Origin: Actinomycetota bacterium
Lineage (GTDB): Bacteria; Actinomycetota; Actinomycetes; Nanopelagicales; Nanopelagicaceae
DNA: 7,789 nt
Assembly (NCBI GenBank): GCA_947381255.1
Contig: CANCUC010000034.1
Span: forward strand, 1 to 7,789
Reading direction: 5' to 3'
Positions 1-5,778 of this stretch are shown here, one piece after another (position 1 is the first letter of the stretch; each line of letters starts with the position of its first letter). The notes beneath the pieces are model-generated. The model was not told the origin of the DNA, ran no database searches, and saw only the letters and a list, made by a program, of their open reading frames with translations. A program made the position numbers and the translations under genes.

Positions 1-308
1 ACCAAGGCGATACCTTGGTGCATCGTGGTACCCGTGATGCCGTCGAGAACTCCGCGAGAAACTTCCTTGATCATCAGGTTCTGATTCTTAGCCAAGCGCA
101 TCGCCTCTTGCATGCGCTCATCGATCTCAGCGCGCTCAGCGACGAGCAACTCCTTGGCAGGTATCTTGGCGCGGAGCGCTTCAACTACTGGGTTACGTCC
201 AGCAACTGCATCAGAGGATGGCTTGGTCTCTCGACGATGTTCGGGTCTACGAGTCTGCTCGCGTTTTGGAGCACCTTCGCTCTCGCGGCGTTTCTTACCT
301 GGGCGCAT
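1..308 (-). CDS. rlmB: 23S rRNA (guanosine-2'-O)-methyltransferase RlmB, N-terminal part (cut by window edge)
   Basis: The frame opens with ATG at 308-306 and stays open to base 1, giving 102 codons of the N-terminus. Residues 1-35 are a basic, low-complexity extension (MRPGKKRRESEG...), as is common in actinobacterial members. From about residue 37 the SpoU/TrmH substrate-binding domain begins: GRNPVVEALRA, then IPAKELLVAE, and near the cut end EVSRGVLDGIT and HQGIAL, all family hallmarks. The SPOUT catalytic domain that binds S-adenosylmethionine would lie outside the window. The known role of RlmB is 2'-O-methylation of a guanosine in the peptidyl-transferase loop of 23S rRNA; a generic TrmH-family tRNA/rRNA methylase is the alternative. 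The start overlaps the cysS stop by one base (TAATG), and GGAG lies 9 nt upstream. Position after cysS is conserved in actinobacteria. Confidence 0.9.
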   Translation of the reverse strand, partial: MRPGKKRRESEGAPKREQTRRPEHRRETKPSSDAVAGRNPVVEALRAKIPAKELLVAERAEIDERMQEAMRLAKNQNLMIKEVSRGVLDGITGTTMHQGIAL

Positions 309-1696
309 TAGCCAATACTCCATCTAGTTCCGGTAGCGGTATCTTCAATGACCACTCCCAGCACTGCTAGTTGATCACGAATTGCATCAGATGCTGCAAA
401 GTCTTTGCGCGCACGGGCGGCTTGGCGCTGTTCGAGCGCAAGAGAGACAAGTCCATCTAAAGTTTCAGCTGAAGATGAAGAATCAGTTGCGAAGATTGGA
501 TCAAATGGATCGCAACCTAAAATAGAAAGTGCTCCGCGAATCTCAGCAGCTGCGCGCTTCACCTCATCAAGATTATTTGCTGCAAGTGCAGTATTTCCTG
601 ATTTCATGATCTCAGAAATCACGGCAAGCGCAGTTGGCACCGCTAGATCTTCATTCATCGCTTCGGTAAATCCTGCGGAGATAATTCCTTCCGGTGCTGT
701 GCCTAGTAGATCAGCGGCTCGTTTCAAGAAACCTTCGATACGTCGGAAATTTACGGATGATTCTTCCAGAGCATCAAATGAAAATTCCACCATGGAGCGG
801 TAGTGCGCTCCACCTAGATACCAACGAAGTTCGATGCCACGAACCTTCTTTAGAATCTCGTGAACCTGCAGAGAATTTCCAAGTGATTTAGACATCTTCT
901 CACCCGATGCAGTTACCCAGGCATTGTGCATCCAGATATTTGCAAAACCCCATCCAGCAGATTGTGATTGTGCAATTTCGTTTTCATGATGCGGGAAAAT
1001 TAAATCTAGACCGCCGCCATGAATATCAAATGACTCTCCAAGATATGCATGCGCCATCGCTGAGCACTCCAAGTGCCAACCCGGACGACCGGCTCCCCAT
1101 GGAGTTGGCCATGATGGATCTCCAGGTTTTGCAGCTTTCCAGAGCGCGAAGTCACGTGGATCTTTTTTGTAGGTTAAATCCGCATCTTCAGCAGATTGCA
1201 GATCATCTAACTTCTGATTTGAAAGAGTGAGATAACTCTTAAGTTTGCGAACCTCAAGATAGACATCGCCGTTGCCAGGTGCATATGCACTTCCATTATC
1301 AATGAGGTGTTGCATCAATTCAATCATCTGAGTCACGTGACCAGTTGCGCGAGGCTCATATGTTGGAGGTAGAACGTTGAGGGCCTTATATGCATCCGAG
1401 AAGGCACGCTCATATTTCGCAGCAACGGCCCACCATGGAATCTCTTCATGTACAGCTTTGTGCAGGATCTTGTCATCAATATCGGTGACGTTGCGGATGA
1501 AGGTTACGTCGTAACCAGTTGCCGTCAGCCAGCGACGCAAAATATCAAAGTTAACTCCGCTACGAACATGGCCAATATGTGGAGGCGCTTGAACGGTTGC
1601 ACCACAGAGATAGATTCCAACCTTGTTAGCTTCCAGAGGTTTGAAATCTGCGACTTCGCGGGTCGCTGTGTTGTACAAGCGTAATTGTGCGGACAT
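308..1696 (-). CDS. cysS: cysteinyl-tRNA synthetase (class I)
   Basis: 462 residues, the usual length for CysRS. It activates cysteine with ATP and charges tRNA-Cys in the cytoplasm. Visible class I signatures are YLCGATV with the HIGH motif at residues 40-43 and KMSKS at 267-271. The zinc ligands that discriminate cysteine are present: C31, C211 (WHLECSAM), H236 and E240 (FPHHENE). The C-terminal anticodon-recognition region is complete and ends in GTRWSIG, much like mycobacterial CysS. The paralogue MshC (mycothiol cysteine ligase) is shorter and lacks this C-terminal region, so cysS is preferred; the ispDF/rlmB neighbourhood agrees. ATG at 1696 follows the ispDF stop by 9 nt. The spacer (AATCCTCTA on the coding strand) has no Shine-Dalgarno motif, so translation probably depends on coupling to ispDF. 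Confidence 0.97.
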   Translation of the reverse strand: MSAQLRLYNTATREVADFKPLEANKVGIYLCGATVQAPPHIGHVRSGVNFDILRRWLTATGYDVTFIRNVTDIDDKILHKAVHEEIPWWAVAAKYERAFSDAYKALNVLPPTYEPRATGHVTQMIELMQHLIDNGSAYAPGNGDVYLEVRKLKSYLTLSNQKLDDLQSAEDADLTYKKDPRDFALWKAAKPGDPSWPTPWGAGRPGWHLECSAMAHAYLGESFDIHGGGLDLIFPHHENEIAQSQSAGWGFANIWMHNAWVTASGEKMSKSLGNSLQVHEILKKVRGIELRWYLGGAHYRSMVEFSFDALEESSVNFRRIEGFLKRAADLLGTAPEGIISAGFTEAMNEDLAVPTALAVISEIMKSGNTALAANNLDEVKRAAAEIRGALSILGCDPFDPIFATDSSSSAETLDGLVSLALEQRQAARARKDFAASDAIRDQLAVLGVVIEDTATGTRWSIG

Positions 1697-1705
1697 TAGA
1701 GGATT

Positions 1706-2854
1706 CTAGCGTGAGCTACGCGTGAGCAACGCAGTGGCTATTGCCGATAAACCAAGTCCAGCGCCGGTAAAACCAAGGCCGTCGGTCGTCGTTGCACTCA
1801 CCGATACTGAAACCCCGCCAAGTGCTTTTGAGAGCGAAGCGATAGCCTCGGCCCGGCGCGGTCCAATCTTTGGACGATTTCCCACGATTTGAACCGAAAC
1901 ATTGTTGATCGAATAACCAGCAGCAGATACTCGGCTCAGCGTCTCACTCAATAGTTGCGAACCACTTGCACCGGCGTACTTTGGATCACTTGTTCCAAAG
2001 TTGGATCCAAGATCTCCGAGTGAAGCAGCGCTCAAAAGTGCATCGCAGATTGCGTGGGCGGCAACATCACCATCAGAGTGGCCATCCACTCCAACTTCTT
2101 CTGGCCAATACAAACCAGCAAGCCATAGCGCGCGTGATGAATCGTGCGAGAAGGCATGCGCATCGGTTCCGATTCCAACACGAATCTGATTATCTGCACC
2201 GGGTATTAACCAATTGTGAGCAATCGCAAGATCTTTCATCGTTGTAATTTTCATGGCTCGCTCTTCGCCAAGAATTACCTTTACATCAACACCGCGATCT
2301 TCAACTAATCCTGCATCATCAGTTGCATCATCTGCCGAGGTATGAGCTTTGATTAAGAGTTTGCGAGTGAAACCTTGTGGGGTTTGAATCGAACGCAATT
2401 TCGATCTCGTAGGAGTCTTCGTCACATAGTTGTCGCCATCAACGCGCTTGATGGTGTCACTCACTGGCATGCCAGGGATTACTGCTTTCTCACCGGCGCG
2501 AAGTGAATCAATTACTCGCATTGCTAAATCAGTACTAGCAAGAGATCTGGCAGCATCATGAACCAGGATGTATTCATTCTCTTTCTCGACCAGAGCGAGC
2601 GCTTTCTTCACACTCAGAGTTCTGGTGAGTCCACCTGTTACGACGGTGACTTCGCTACCAAGGAGATCTTTAAATTGTTCTTCAAATCCTGCGGGGGCAG
2701 CAACAATGATTTGATTTGCGATGGGTGCCATATTGGCAACCGCGTGTTCAATAAGAGTCTTACCTGCTAATTGGACGAGCGCCTTGGGAATTTTCGCCCC
2801 GAGGCGTTCACCACTGCCGCCAGCAGGAATGATGACGGCAACTAAATCAGTCAC
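1706..2854 (-). CDS. ispDF: bifunctional IspD/IspF: MEP cytidylyltransferase + MECDP synthase fusion
   Basis: 382 residues with two complete enzymes in one frame. Residues 1-215 are IspD, which couples CTP to methylerythritol 4-phosphate: PAGGSGERLGAKIPKA at 10-25, GGLTR at 74-78, VHDAAR at 98-103, TPQGF at 158-162. Residues 224-382 are IspF, which cyclises CDP-ME 2-phosphate: zinc ligands D231, H233 and H267, HSDGD at 259-263, GNRPKIG at 325-331, and TTTDG at 355-359. The linker between them is only a few residues (PGADNQ). Most actinobacteria I know carry adjacent separate ispD and ispF genes, so the fusion is notable. The usual GRGEG near the IspF C-terminus reads GAGLG (residues 364-368 here). 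Start is GTG at 2854, 10 nt after the carD stop, with no Shine-Dalgarno and a hairpin immediately upstream. Confidence 0.95.
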   Translation of the reverse strand: MTDLVAVIIPAGGSGERLGAKIPKALVQLAGKTLIEHAVANMAPIANQIIVAAPAGFEEQFKDLLGSEVTVVTGGLTRTLSVKKALALVEKENEYILVHDAARSLASTDLAMRVIDSLRAGEKAVIPGMPVSDTIKRVDGDNYVTKTPTRSKLRSIQTPQGFTRKLLIKAHTSADDATDDAGLVEDRGVDVKVILGEERAMKITTMKDLAIAHNWLIPGADNQIRVGIGTDAHAFSHDSSRALWLAGLYWPEEVGVDGHSDGDVAAHAICDALLSAASLGDLGSNFGTSDPKYAGASGSQLLSETLSRVSAAGYSINNVSVQIVGNRPKIGPRRAEAIASLSKALGGVSVSVSATTTDGLGFTGAGLGLSAIATALLTRSSR

Positions 2855-2858
2855 GTGG

Positions 2859-2876
2859 CTAGCTTTAGGAAGCTAG
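2859..2876 (-). promoter_or_regulatory. 7-bp hairpin spanning carD stop, just ahead of ispDF start
   Basis: Perfect inverted repeat CTAGCTT / AAGCTAG with a 4-nt loop, containing the carD TAA in its loop-side half and ending 4 nt before the ispDF GTG. In the mRNA it would cover the place where a ribosome binding site should be. There is no U-tract, so a terminator is unlikely. A role in coupling, translation control or mRNA processing is inference. Confidence 0.5.
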
Positions 2877-3347
2877 AACCTCATCGAGGATTACGCCGGC
2901 CTTCTCTTCATCGGTTCGCTCAGCGAGCGCGAGTTCAGAGATCAAGATCTGCTTCGCCTTAGCGAGCATGCGCTTCTCACCTGCAGAGAGGCCACGATCG
3001 AGGTCACGGCGATAGAGGTCGCGAACGACTTCAGCTACCTTGATGACATCTCCTGAAGCTAACTTCTCAACATTTGCCTTATAGCGACGGGACCAGTTTG
3101 TTGGCTCCTCGGTATATGGCTGGCGGAGGACGTTGAAAACTCGGTCTAAACCGGCTGAATCAACGACATCTCGGACGCCTACAAGGTCTACATTTTCTGC
3201 TGGAACACGAACGGTCAGGTCACCCTGGGCAACTTTCAAAACCAGGTAGATCTTCTCTTCGCCTTTAATGGTCCGGGTCTCAATTGCTTCAATGAGAGCC
3301 GCTCCGTGATGGGGATAAACAACGGTTTCGCCGACCTTAAATGACAT
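2865..3347 (-). CDS. carD: RNA polymerase-binding transcription factor CarD
   Basis: 160 residues. CarD binds the RNA polymerase beta subunit and the upstream edge of the -10 element, stabilising open complexes at many promoters, rRNA promoters among them. The N-terminal Tudor-like RNAP-interaction domain (about 1-55) has VGETVVYPHHGAA and the residues known to contact polymerase in Mycobacterium, R25 and R47. The C-terminal helical DNA-binding domain has W85 in EEPTNWSRRYKAN, the residue that wedges into the DNA minor groove, followed by LSAGEKRMLAKAKQIL. These fall at exactly the mycobacterial numbering when ATG at 3347 is used, which fixes the start; AAGGAG lies 8 nt upstream. An in-frame GTG at 3398 would add 17 residues but sits upstream of the -10 and is rejected. 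It is the first gene of the carD-ispDF-cysS-rlmB run. Confidence 0.97.
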   Translation of the reverse strand: MSFKVGETVVYPHHGAALIEAIETRTIKGEEKIYLVLKVAQGDLTVRVPAENVDLVGVRDVVDSAGLDRVFNVLRQPYTEEPTNWSRRYKANVEKLASGDVIKVAEVVRDLYRRDLDRGLSAGEKRMLAKAKQILISELALAERTDEEKAGVILDEVLAS

Positions 3348-3355
3348 TAATTTGG

Positions 3356-3361
3356 CTCCTT
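3356..3361 (-). promoter_or_regulatory. carD ribosome binding site
   Basis: AAGGAG on the minus strand, 8 nt before ATG at 3347. It decides the carD start in favour of the short form. Of the carD-block junctions, it is the strongest Shine-Dalgarno match. Confidence 0.85.
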
Positions 3362-3375
3362 GGGAATAGACGCCA

Positions 3376-3404
3376 ATTGTACCAGCGACTTGGGTCACAC
3401 AAAA
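3376..3404 (-). promoter_or_regulatory. carD operon promoter
   Basis: A good -10 hexamer TACAAT lies at 3376-3381 on the minus strand. A weak -35 (TTTTGT at 3399-3404) is 17 nt upstream. The predicted transcript would begin near 3369, giving a short leader of about 22 nt containing AAGGAG. The weak -35 fits actinobacterial promoters, where the -10 dominates. No other promoter-like sequence is evident before ispDF or cysS, so this probably serves the whole operon. Confidence 0.6.
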
Positions 3405-3414
3405 ATGGCCATTT
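3403..3414. repeat. 12-bp perfect palindrome between divergent carD and lipoprotein genes
   Basis: AAATGGCCATTT reads the same on both strands. It lies in the 87-bp intergenic region, overlapping the weak carD -35 and sitting just upstream of the putative lipoprotein -10. Its size and place suit an operator for a dimeric regulator, but no regulator is identified and chance cannot be excluded. Confidence 0.4.
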
Positions 3415-3422
3415 AACCCCTG

Positions 3423-3428
3423 TATTCT
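3423..3428 (+). promoter_or_regulatory. -10 element for a leaderless lipoprotein transcript
   Basis: TATTCT ends 6 nt before the ATG at 3435, so transcription would begin at or next to the A of the start codon. The sequence before the ATG (CTCCTGCC) has no Shine-Dalgarno match, which agrees with a leaderless mRNA. No convincing -35 is visible at the expected distance. Confidence 0.45.
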
Positions 3429-3434
3429 CCTGCC

Positions 3435-3950
3435 ATGATCAAGAAGACCGCCGGCCTTGCAACCGTCCTCGTTAGCGTCCTCGCCCTTACGGGATGCGGC
3501 GCCACTGGAGCTCAGGCTCCTACCCGCAATATCAAGCAGGTAACAGATGGTGTTGAGGCTCAGAGTGGCTCTATCTATATCCGCGACTTACTGCTCGTCG
3601 CACAGCCTGATGGAAATGCTGCACTCGTTGGAACATTTATCAATGAGGAAGCAACATCCAATTCCCTTACCGGAATTAAGGTCGCAGGAATTGATGCAAC
3701 CCTCTCATCTGCTTCCGGATCATTTGATCTCCCACAGAACACACCTTTGATCTTCTCTGGTGATTCAGCAGATGCGACTGGTTATGTCGCTGGACTAAAC
3801 GCTAAGCCAGGAGATCGCGTTGAAGTTGTAGTGAGCTTCTCGAATTCACCATCAGTCACCTTAAGCGCGCTAGTTCGCGACAAGACCGATTACTTCACCG
3901 GCGTTGGTGGCAAGCCTGCACAATCACCAACACCTACTGCTACTAAATAA
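3435..3950 (+). CDS. small secreted lipoprotein, DUF461/PCuAC-like (function unknown)
   Basis: 171 residues. The N-terminus is a lipoprotein signal peptide: KK at 3-4, a hydrophobic stretch 6-19, and lipobox LTGC with C21 as the lipidated cysteine. The mature part looks all-beta (ALVGTFINEE, VEVVVSFS, VTLSALVRD) and ends in a Pro/Thr tail (SPTPTATK). The pattern of an 'LLLVAQPDG' strand, a two-domain beta core and a final 'DYFTG' resembles the DUF461 lipoproteins of streptomycetes related to the copper chaperone PCuAC; this is from memory, not a search. It has no histidine and no methionine after residue 1, so the PCuAC copper site is absent. It diverges from carD and converges on regX3, its stop touching the regX3 stop. 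ATG at 3435 is the natural start because the signal peptide begins there. An extracytoplasmic role linked to envelope or phosphate status is only a guess. Confidence 0.8.
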   Translation: MIKKTAGLATVLVSVLALTGCGATGAQAPTRNIKQVTDGVEAQSGSIYIRDLLLVAQPDGNAALVGTFINEEATSNSLTGIKVAGIDATLSSASGSFDLPQNTPLIFSGDSADATGYVAGLNAKPGDRVEVVVSFSNSPSVTLSALVRDKTDYFTGVGGKPAQSPTPTATK

Positions 3951-4631
3951 TTAACCCTCGAATTTATAACCGAGACCGCGTACGGTCTGAATAAATACTG
4001 GGTTTCCTGGATCTGATTCGATCTTGGCACGCAAGCGCTTGATATGTACATCAAGGGTCTTGGTATCTCCGAAGTAATCTGAACCCCAGACGCGATCGAT
4101 CAATTGTGAACGAGTGAGCACGCGACCACTGTTGCGAACCAAGAACTCAAGCAGCTCGAATTCCTTGAGTGGCAGTGCCTGTGGTGTTCCGTTAACTGTG
4201 ACAAGGTGGCGCTCAACATCGATACGCACAGGACCTGCTGCGAGCAATCCATCGGTTGAAATATCTTCATCTCCCCGGCGGCGAAGCACTGCGCGAATGC
4301 GCGCAACAAGTTCGCGAGTTGAATAAGGCTTGGTTACATAATCATCTGCACCGAGTTCGAGTCCAACGACCTTATCGACCTCTGTATCTTTCGCTGTCAG
4401 CATGATGACAGGAACATTTGATCGAGTACGAATCTGACGACAGACTTCAGTTCCAGGAAGACCTGGGAGCATGAGATCGAGCAGGATTAAGTCTGCGCCA
4501 TGGCGATCAAACTCTTCAATTGCGCCAGTTCCAGTATCAGCAACTGAAACATCGAATCCTTCGCGTCCTAAGAGATAGGCGAGCGCATCGGAGAATGATG
4601 CTTCGTCTTCTACTACGAGGATCTTTGTCAT
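3951..4631 (-). CDS. regX3: OmpR/PhoB-family response regulator RegX3 (PhoP-like)
   Basis: 226 residues. The receiver domain (1-118) has the acidic pair E8/D9, phosphoacceptor D52 in LLDLMLPG, T79 and K101 in VTKPYS. The winged-helix DNA-binding domain (about 133-226) has LPLKEFELLEFLVRN, the recognition region TKTLDVHIKRLRAKIE and the closing VRGLGYKFEG. Similarity to mycobacterial RegX3 runs the full length (for example VVGLELGADDYVTKPYS). The family controls phosphate-scavenging genes, and in streptomycetes the equivalent is PhoP. It lies directly after senX3, with which it overlaps by one base (TAATG), and has its own strong GGAGG 7 nt upstream. It ends exactly where the convergent lipoprotein gene ends. 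The 11-bp repeats ahead of phoU are a plausible target. Confidence 0.95.
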   Translation of the reverse strand: MTKILVVEDEASFSDALAYLLGREGFDVSVADTGTGAIEEFDRHGADLILLDLMLPGLPGTEVCRQIRTRSNVPVIMLTAKDTEVDKVVGLELGADDYVTKPYSTRELVARIRAVLRRRGDEDISTDGLLAAGPVRIDVERHLVTVNGTPQALPLKEFELLEFLVRNSGRVLTRSQLIDRVWGSDYFGDTKTLDVHIKRLRAKIESDPGNPVFIQTVRGLGYKFEG

Positions 4632-5707
4632 TACTCGGCCTCCACGGCTGTTAGGTGAGATGTGATGGGAAAACGAATTGTGAAAGTACTACCAGCATCT
4701 TCAACGCTCCACACTGATACATCGCCGCCGTGATTTGTAGCGACATGCTTCACGATGGAAAGACCAAGCCCGGTTCCGCCAGTTGCACGGGAGCGAGCTG
4801 GATCAACACGATAGAAACGTTCGAAGATGCGCTCTAAATCTTTCTCTGGAATGCCGATACCTTGATCGGTCACAGAGATTTCAGCTAAGCCATCATTGAT
4901 GCGTAAGGCGATAGCTACTCGAGTTCCCTCTGGACTGTAATTAATGGCATTTTCGATGAGGTTGGAAACAGCCATCGTAACTTGGCCTTGATCGCCCTTA
5001 ATCCAAACTGGCTCTTGCTCAGAGTAAATCAATTCGATCTCACGAGCGTTGGCGTTAAGTTCAGATTGGTCGATCGCGTTCAGCACAACTTCGTTGAGAT
5101 CAAAGACCTTGGCATTCTTAAGCGGATCGTCATCTTGTAGTCGTGAGAGATTAATAATTTCTTGAACCAAATCACTTAAGCGCTTTGACTCGGCTTGCAT
5201 GCGCGTGGCAAATCGAACAATCGCTTCAGGATCATCAGCCGCACCGAGAACTGCCTCAGATAGAATTGAAAGCGCGCCGATAGGCGTCTTAAGTTCATGT
5301 GAAATATTGGCAACGAAGTCGCGGCGAATCGAGTCCAACCTGCGCATCTCACTATCGTCGAAGATGAGGACACAGATCAGGCCATCAGATTCAAGAGGAA
5401 TTACGCGCACCAACAAATCATGGGTTCCGGTACCAAGTGGACCGCGCGGAAGTTCCATCGTTGCTTCTTGGATCTGACCGCTGCGGCGAACGGCGCGGAC
5501 TAAATGTTGGAGTGATTCATTATTAATTCTGTTCTCGCGATGAAGATTAAAGTTATTTACATTCTCGCTCATGTAGATGATGAGATCGTTTCCGCCGATG
5601 ATGATTGCCTCAGCGTCAATATTGGAGAGTAAAGTCGCCATGGCTGGTGAAACTTCATGCGGGTCTAAGTACTCCGCCACCTCGACCTTGCGTTTGATCC
5701 AACTCAC
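4631..5707 (-). CDS. senX3: SenX3-type sensor histidine kinase lacking membrane segments
   Basis: 358 residues. A PAS-like domain covers about 24-118 (AEAIIIGGNDLIIYMSENV...LICVLIFDDSE). The HisKA domain has FVANISHELKTP with phospho-acceptor H137, and the catalytic domain has the N box (NLIENAINYSP, N253), G1 DQGIGI at 281-286, F box FERFYR and G2 GTGLGL at 311-316. These match mycobacterial SenX3 closely. SenX3 proteins normally start with two transmembrane helices of roughly 50 residues; here residues 1-23 are charged (MSWIKRKVEVAEYLD) and no hydrophobic helix exists anywhere. An in-frame TAG two codons upstream of the GTG start rules out a longer form. It should therefore be cytosolic. 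It phosphorylates RegX3, whose gene follows with a one-base overlap. phoU diverges upstream and is a likely partner. Confidence 0.93.
   Translation of the reverse strand: MSWIKRKVEVAEYLDPHEVSPAMATLLSNIDAEAIIIGGNDLIIYMSENVNNFNLHRENRINNESLQHLVRAVRRSGQIQEATMELPRGPLGTGTHDLLVRVIPLESDGLICVLIFDDSEMRRLDSIRRDFVANISHELKTPIGALSILSEAVLGAADDPEAIVRFATRMQAESKRLSDLVQEIINLSRLQDDDPLKNAKVFDLNEVVLNAIDQSELNANAREIELIYSEQEPVWIKGDQGQVTMAVSNLIENAINYSPEGTRVAIALRINDGLAEISVTDQGIGIPEKDLERIFERFYRVDPARSRATGGTGLGLSIVKHVATNHGGDVSVWSVEDAGSTFTIRFPITSHLTAVEAE
4639..4643 (-). promoter_or_regulatory. regX3 ribosome binding site
   Basis: GGAGG on the minus strand, 7 nt before the regX3 ATG and inside the last codons of senX3. It allows strong independent initiation of the regulator in addition to coupling through the TAATG overlap. 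Confidence 0.8.
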
Positions 5708-5732
5708 CCCCTAATCGTAGGAGCCTTAGGGG
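5708..5732. repeat. inverted repeat CCCCTAA-N11-TTAGGGG over the senX3 promoter
   Basis: Left arm 5708-5714, right arm 5726-5732, 11 nt apart; the outer bases extend the symmetry if one extra C is allowed (CACCCC/GGGGTG). Half-sites are 18 bp centre to centre, close to two helical turns. The array covers the predicted senX3 -10 and reaches the GTG start, so a bound protein would block transcription. Candidate autoregulatory operator; the binder is unknown. Confidence 0.4.
5714..5719 (-). promoter_or_regulatory. -10 element of senX3-regX3, predicted leaderless
   Basis: TACGAT on the minus strand is followed by 6 nt and then the GTG at 5707, placing the transcript start at the start codon. The only purine-rich run (AGGGG) abuts the GTG and is too close for a normal Shine-Dalgarno. 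Both points favour a leaderless mRNA. The -35 region (17 nt upstream) has no good match. Confidence 0.45.
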
Positions 5733-5778
5733 TGCGGACCATCCCAAGTGGCCCTTTGTGGGGAAAACAGCCCCAAAT

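Noticed and set aside
15..311. 98-codon plus-strand open frame over rlmB
   Set aside because: Antisense to clear RlmB coding sequence; the hydrophobic end is a by-product of the Arg/Lys-rich rlmB start.
405..803. 132-codon plus-strand open frame inside cysS
   Set aside because: Antisense to a conserved gene, Ser/Arg-rich composition typical of a shadow frame, no recognisable domain.
907..1230. 107-codon plus-strand open frame inside cysS
   Set aside because: Lies antisense across the conserved KMSKS and zinc-site part of cysS; no ribosome site or domain.
308..1696. cysS might be mshC (mycothiol ligase), given mshA in the window
   Set aside because: Full-length C-terminal anticodon region, ispDF/rlmB context and length of 462 residues all favour cysteinyl-tRNA synthetase.
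1697..1708. TAGA/TCTA stem at the ispDF-cysS junction
   Set aside because: Only 4 bp; the resemblance to the carD-ispDF hairpin is not strong enough to claim a repeated element.
3348..3398. Upstream GTG that would extend CarD by 17 residues
   Set aside because: The extension lies over the -10 and leader, is not CarD-like, and the ATG at 3347 has AAGGAG and restores mycobacterial residue numbering (R25, R47, W85).
5759..5775. TGGGG/CCCCA inverted repeat in the senX3-phoU region
   Set aside because: Only 5 bp with a 7-nt loop, not placed over a promoter element; expected by chance.
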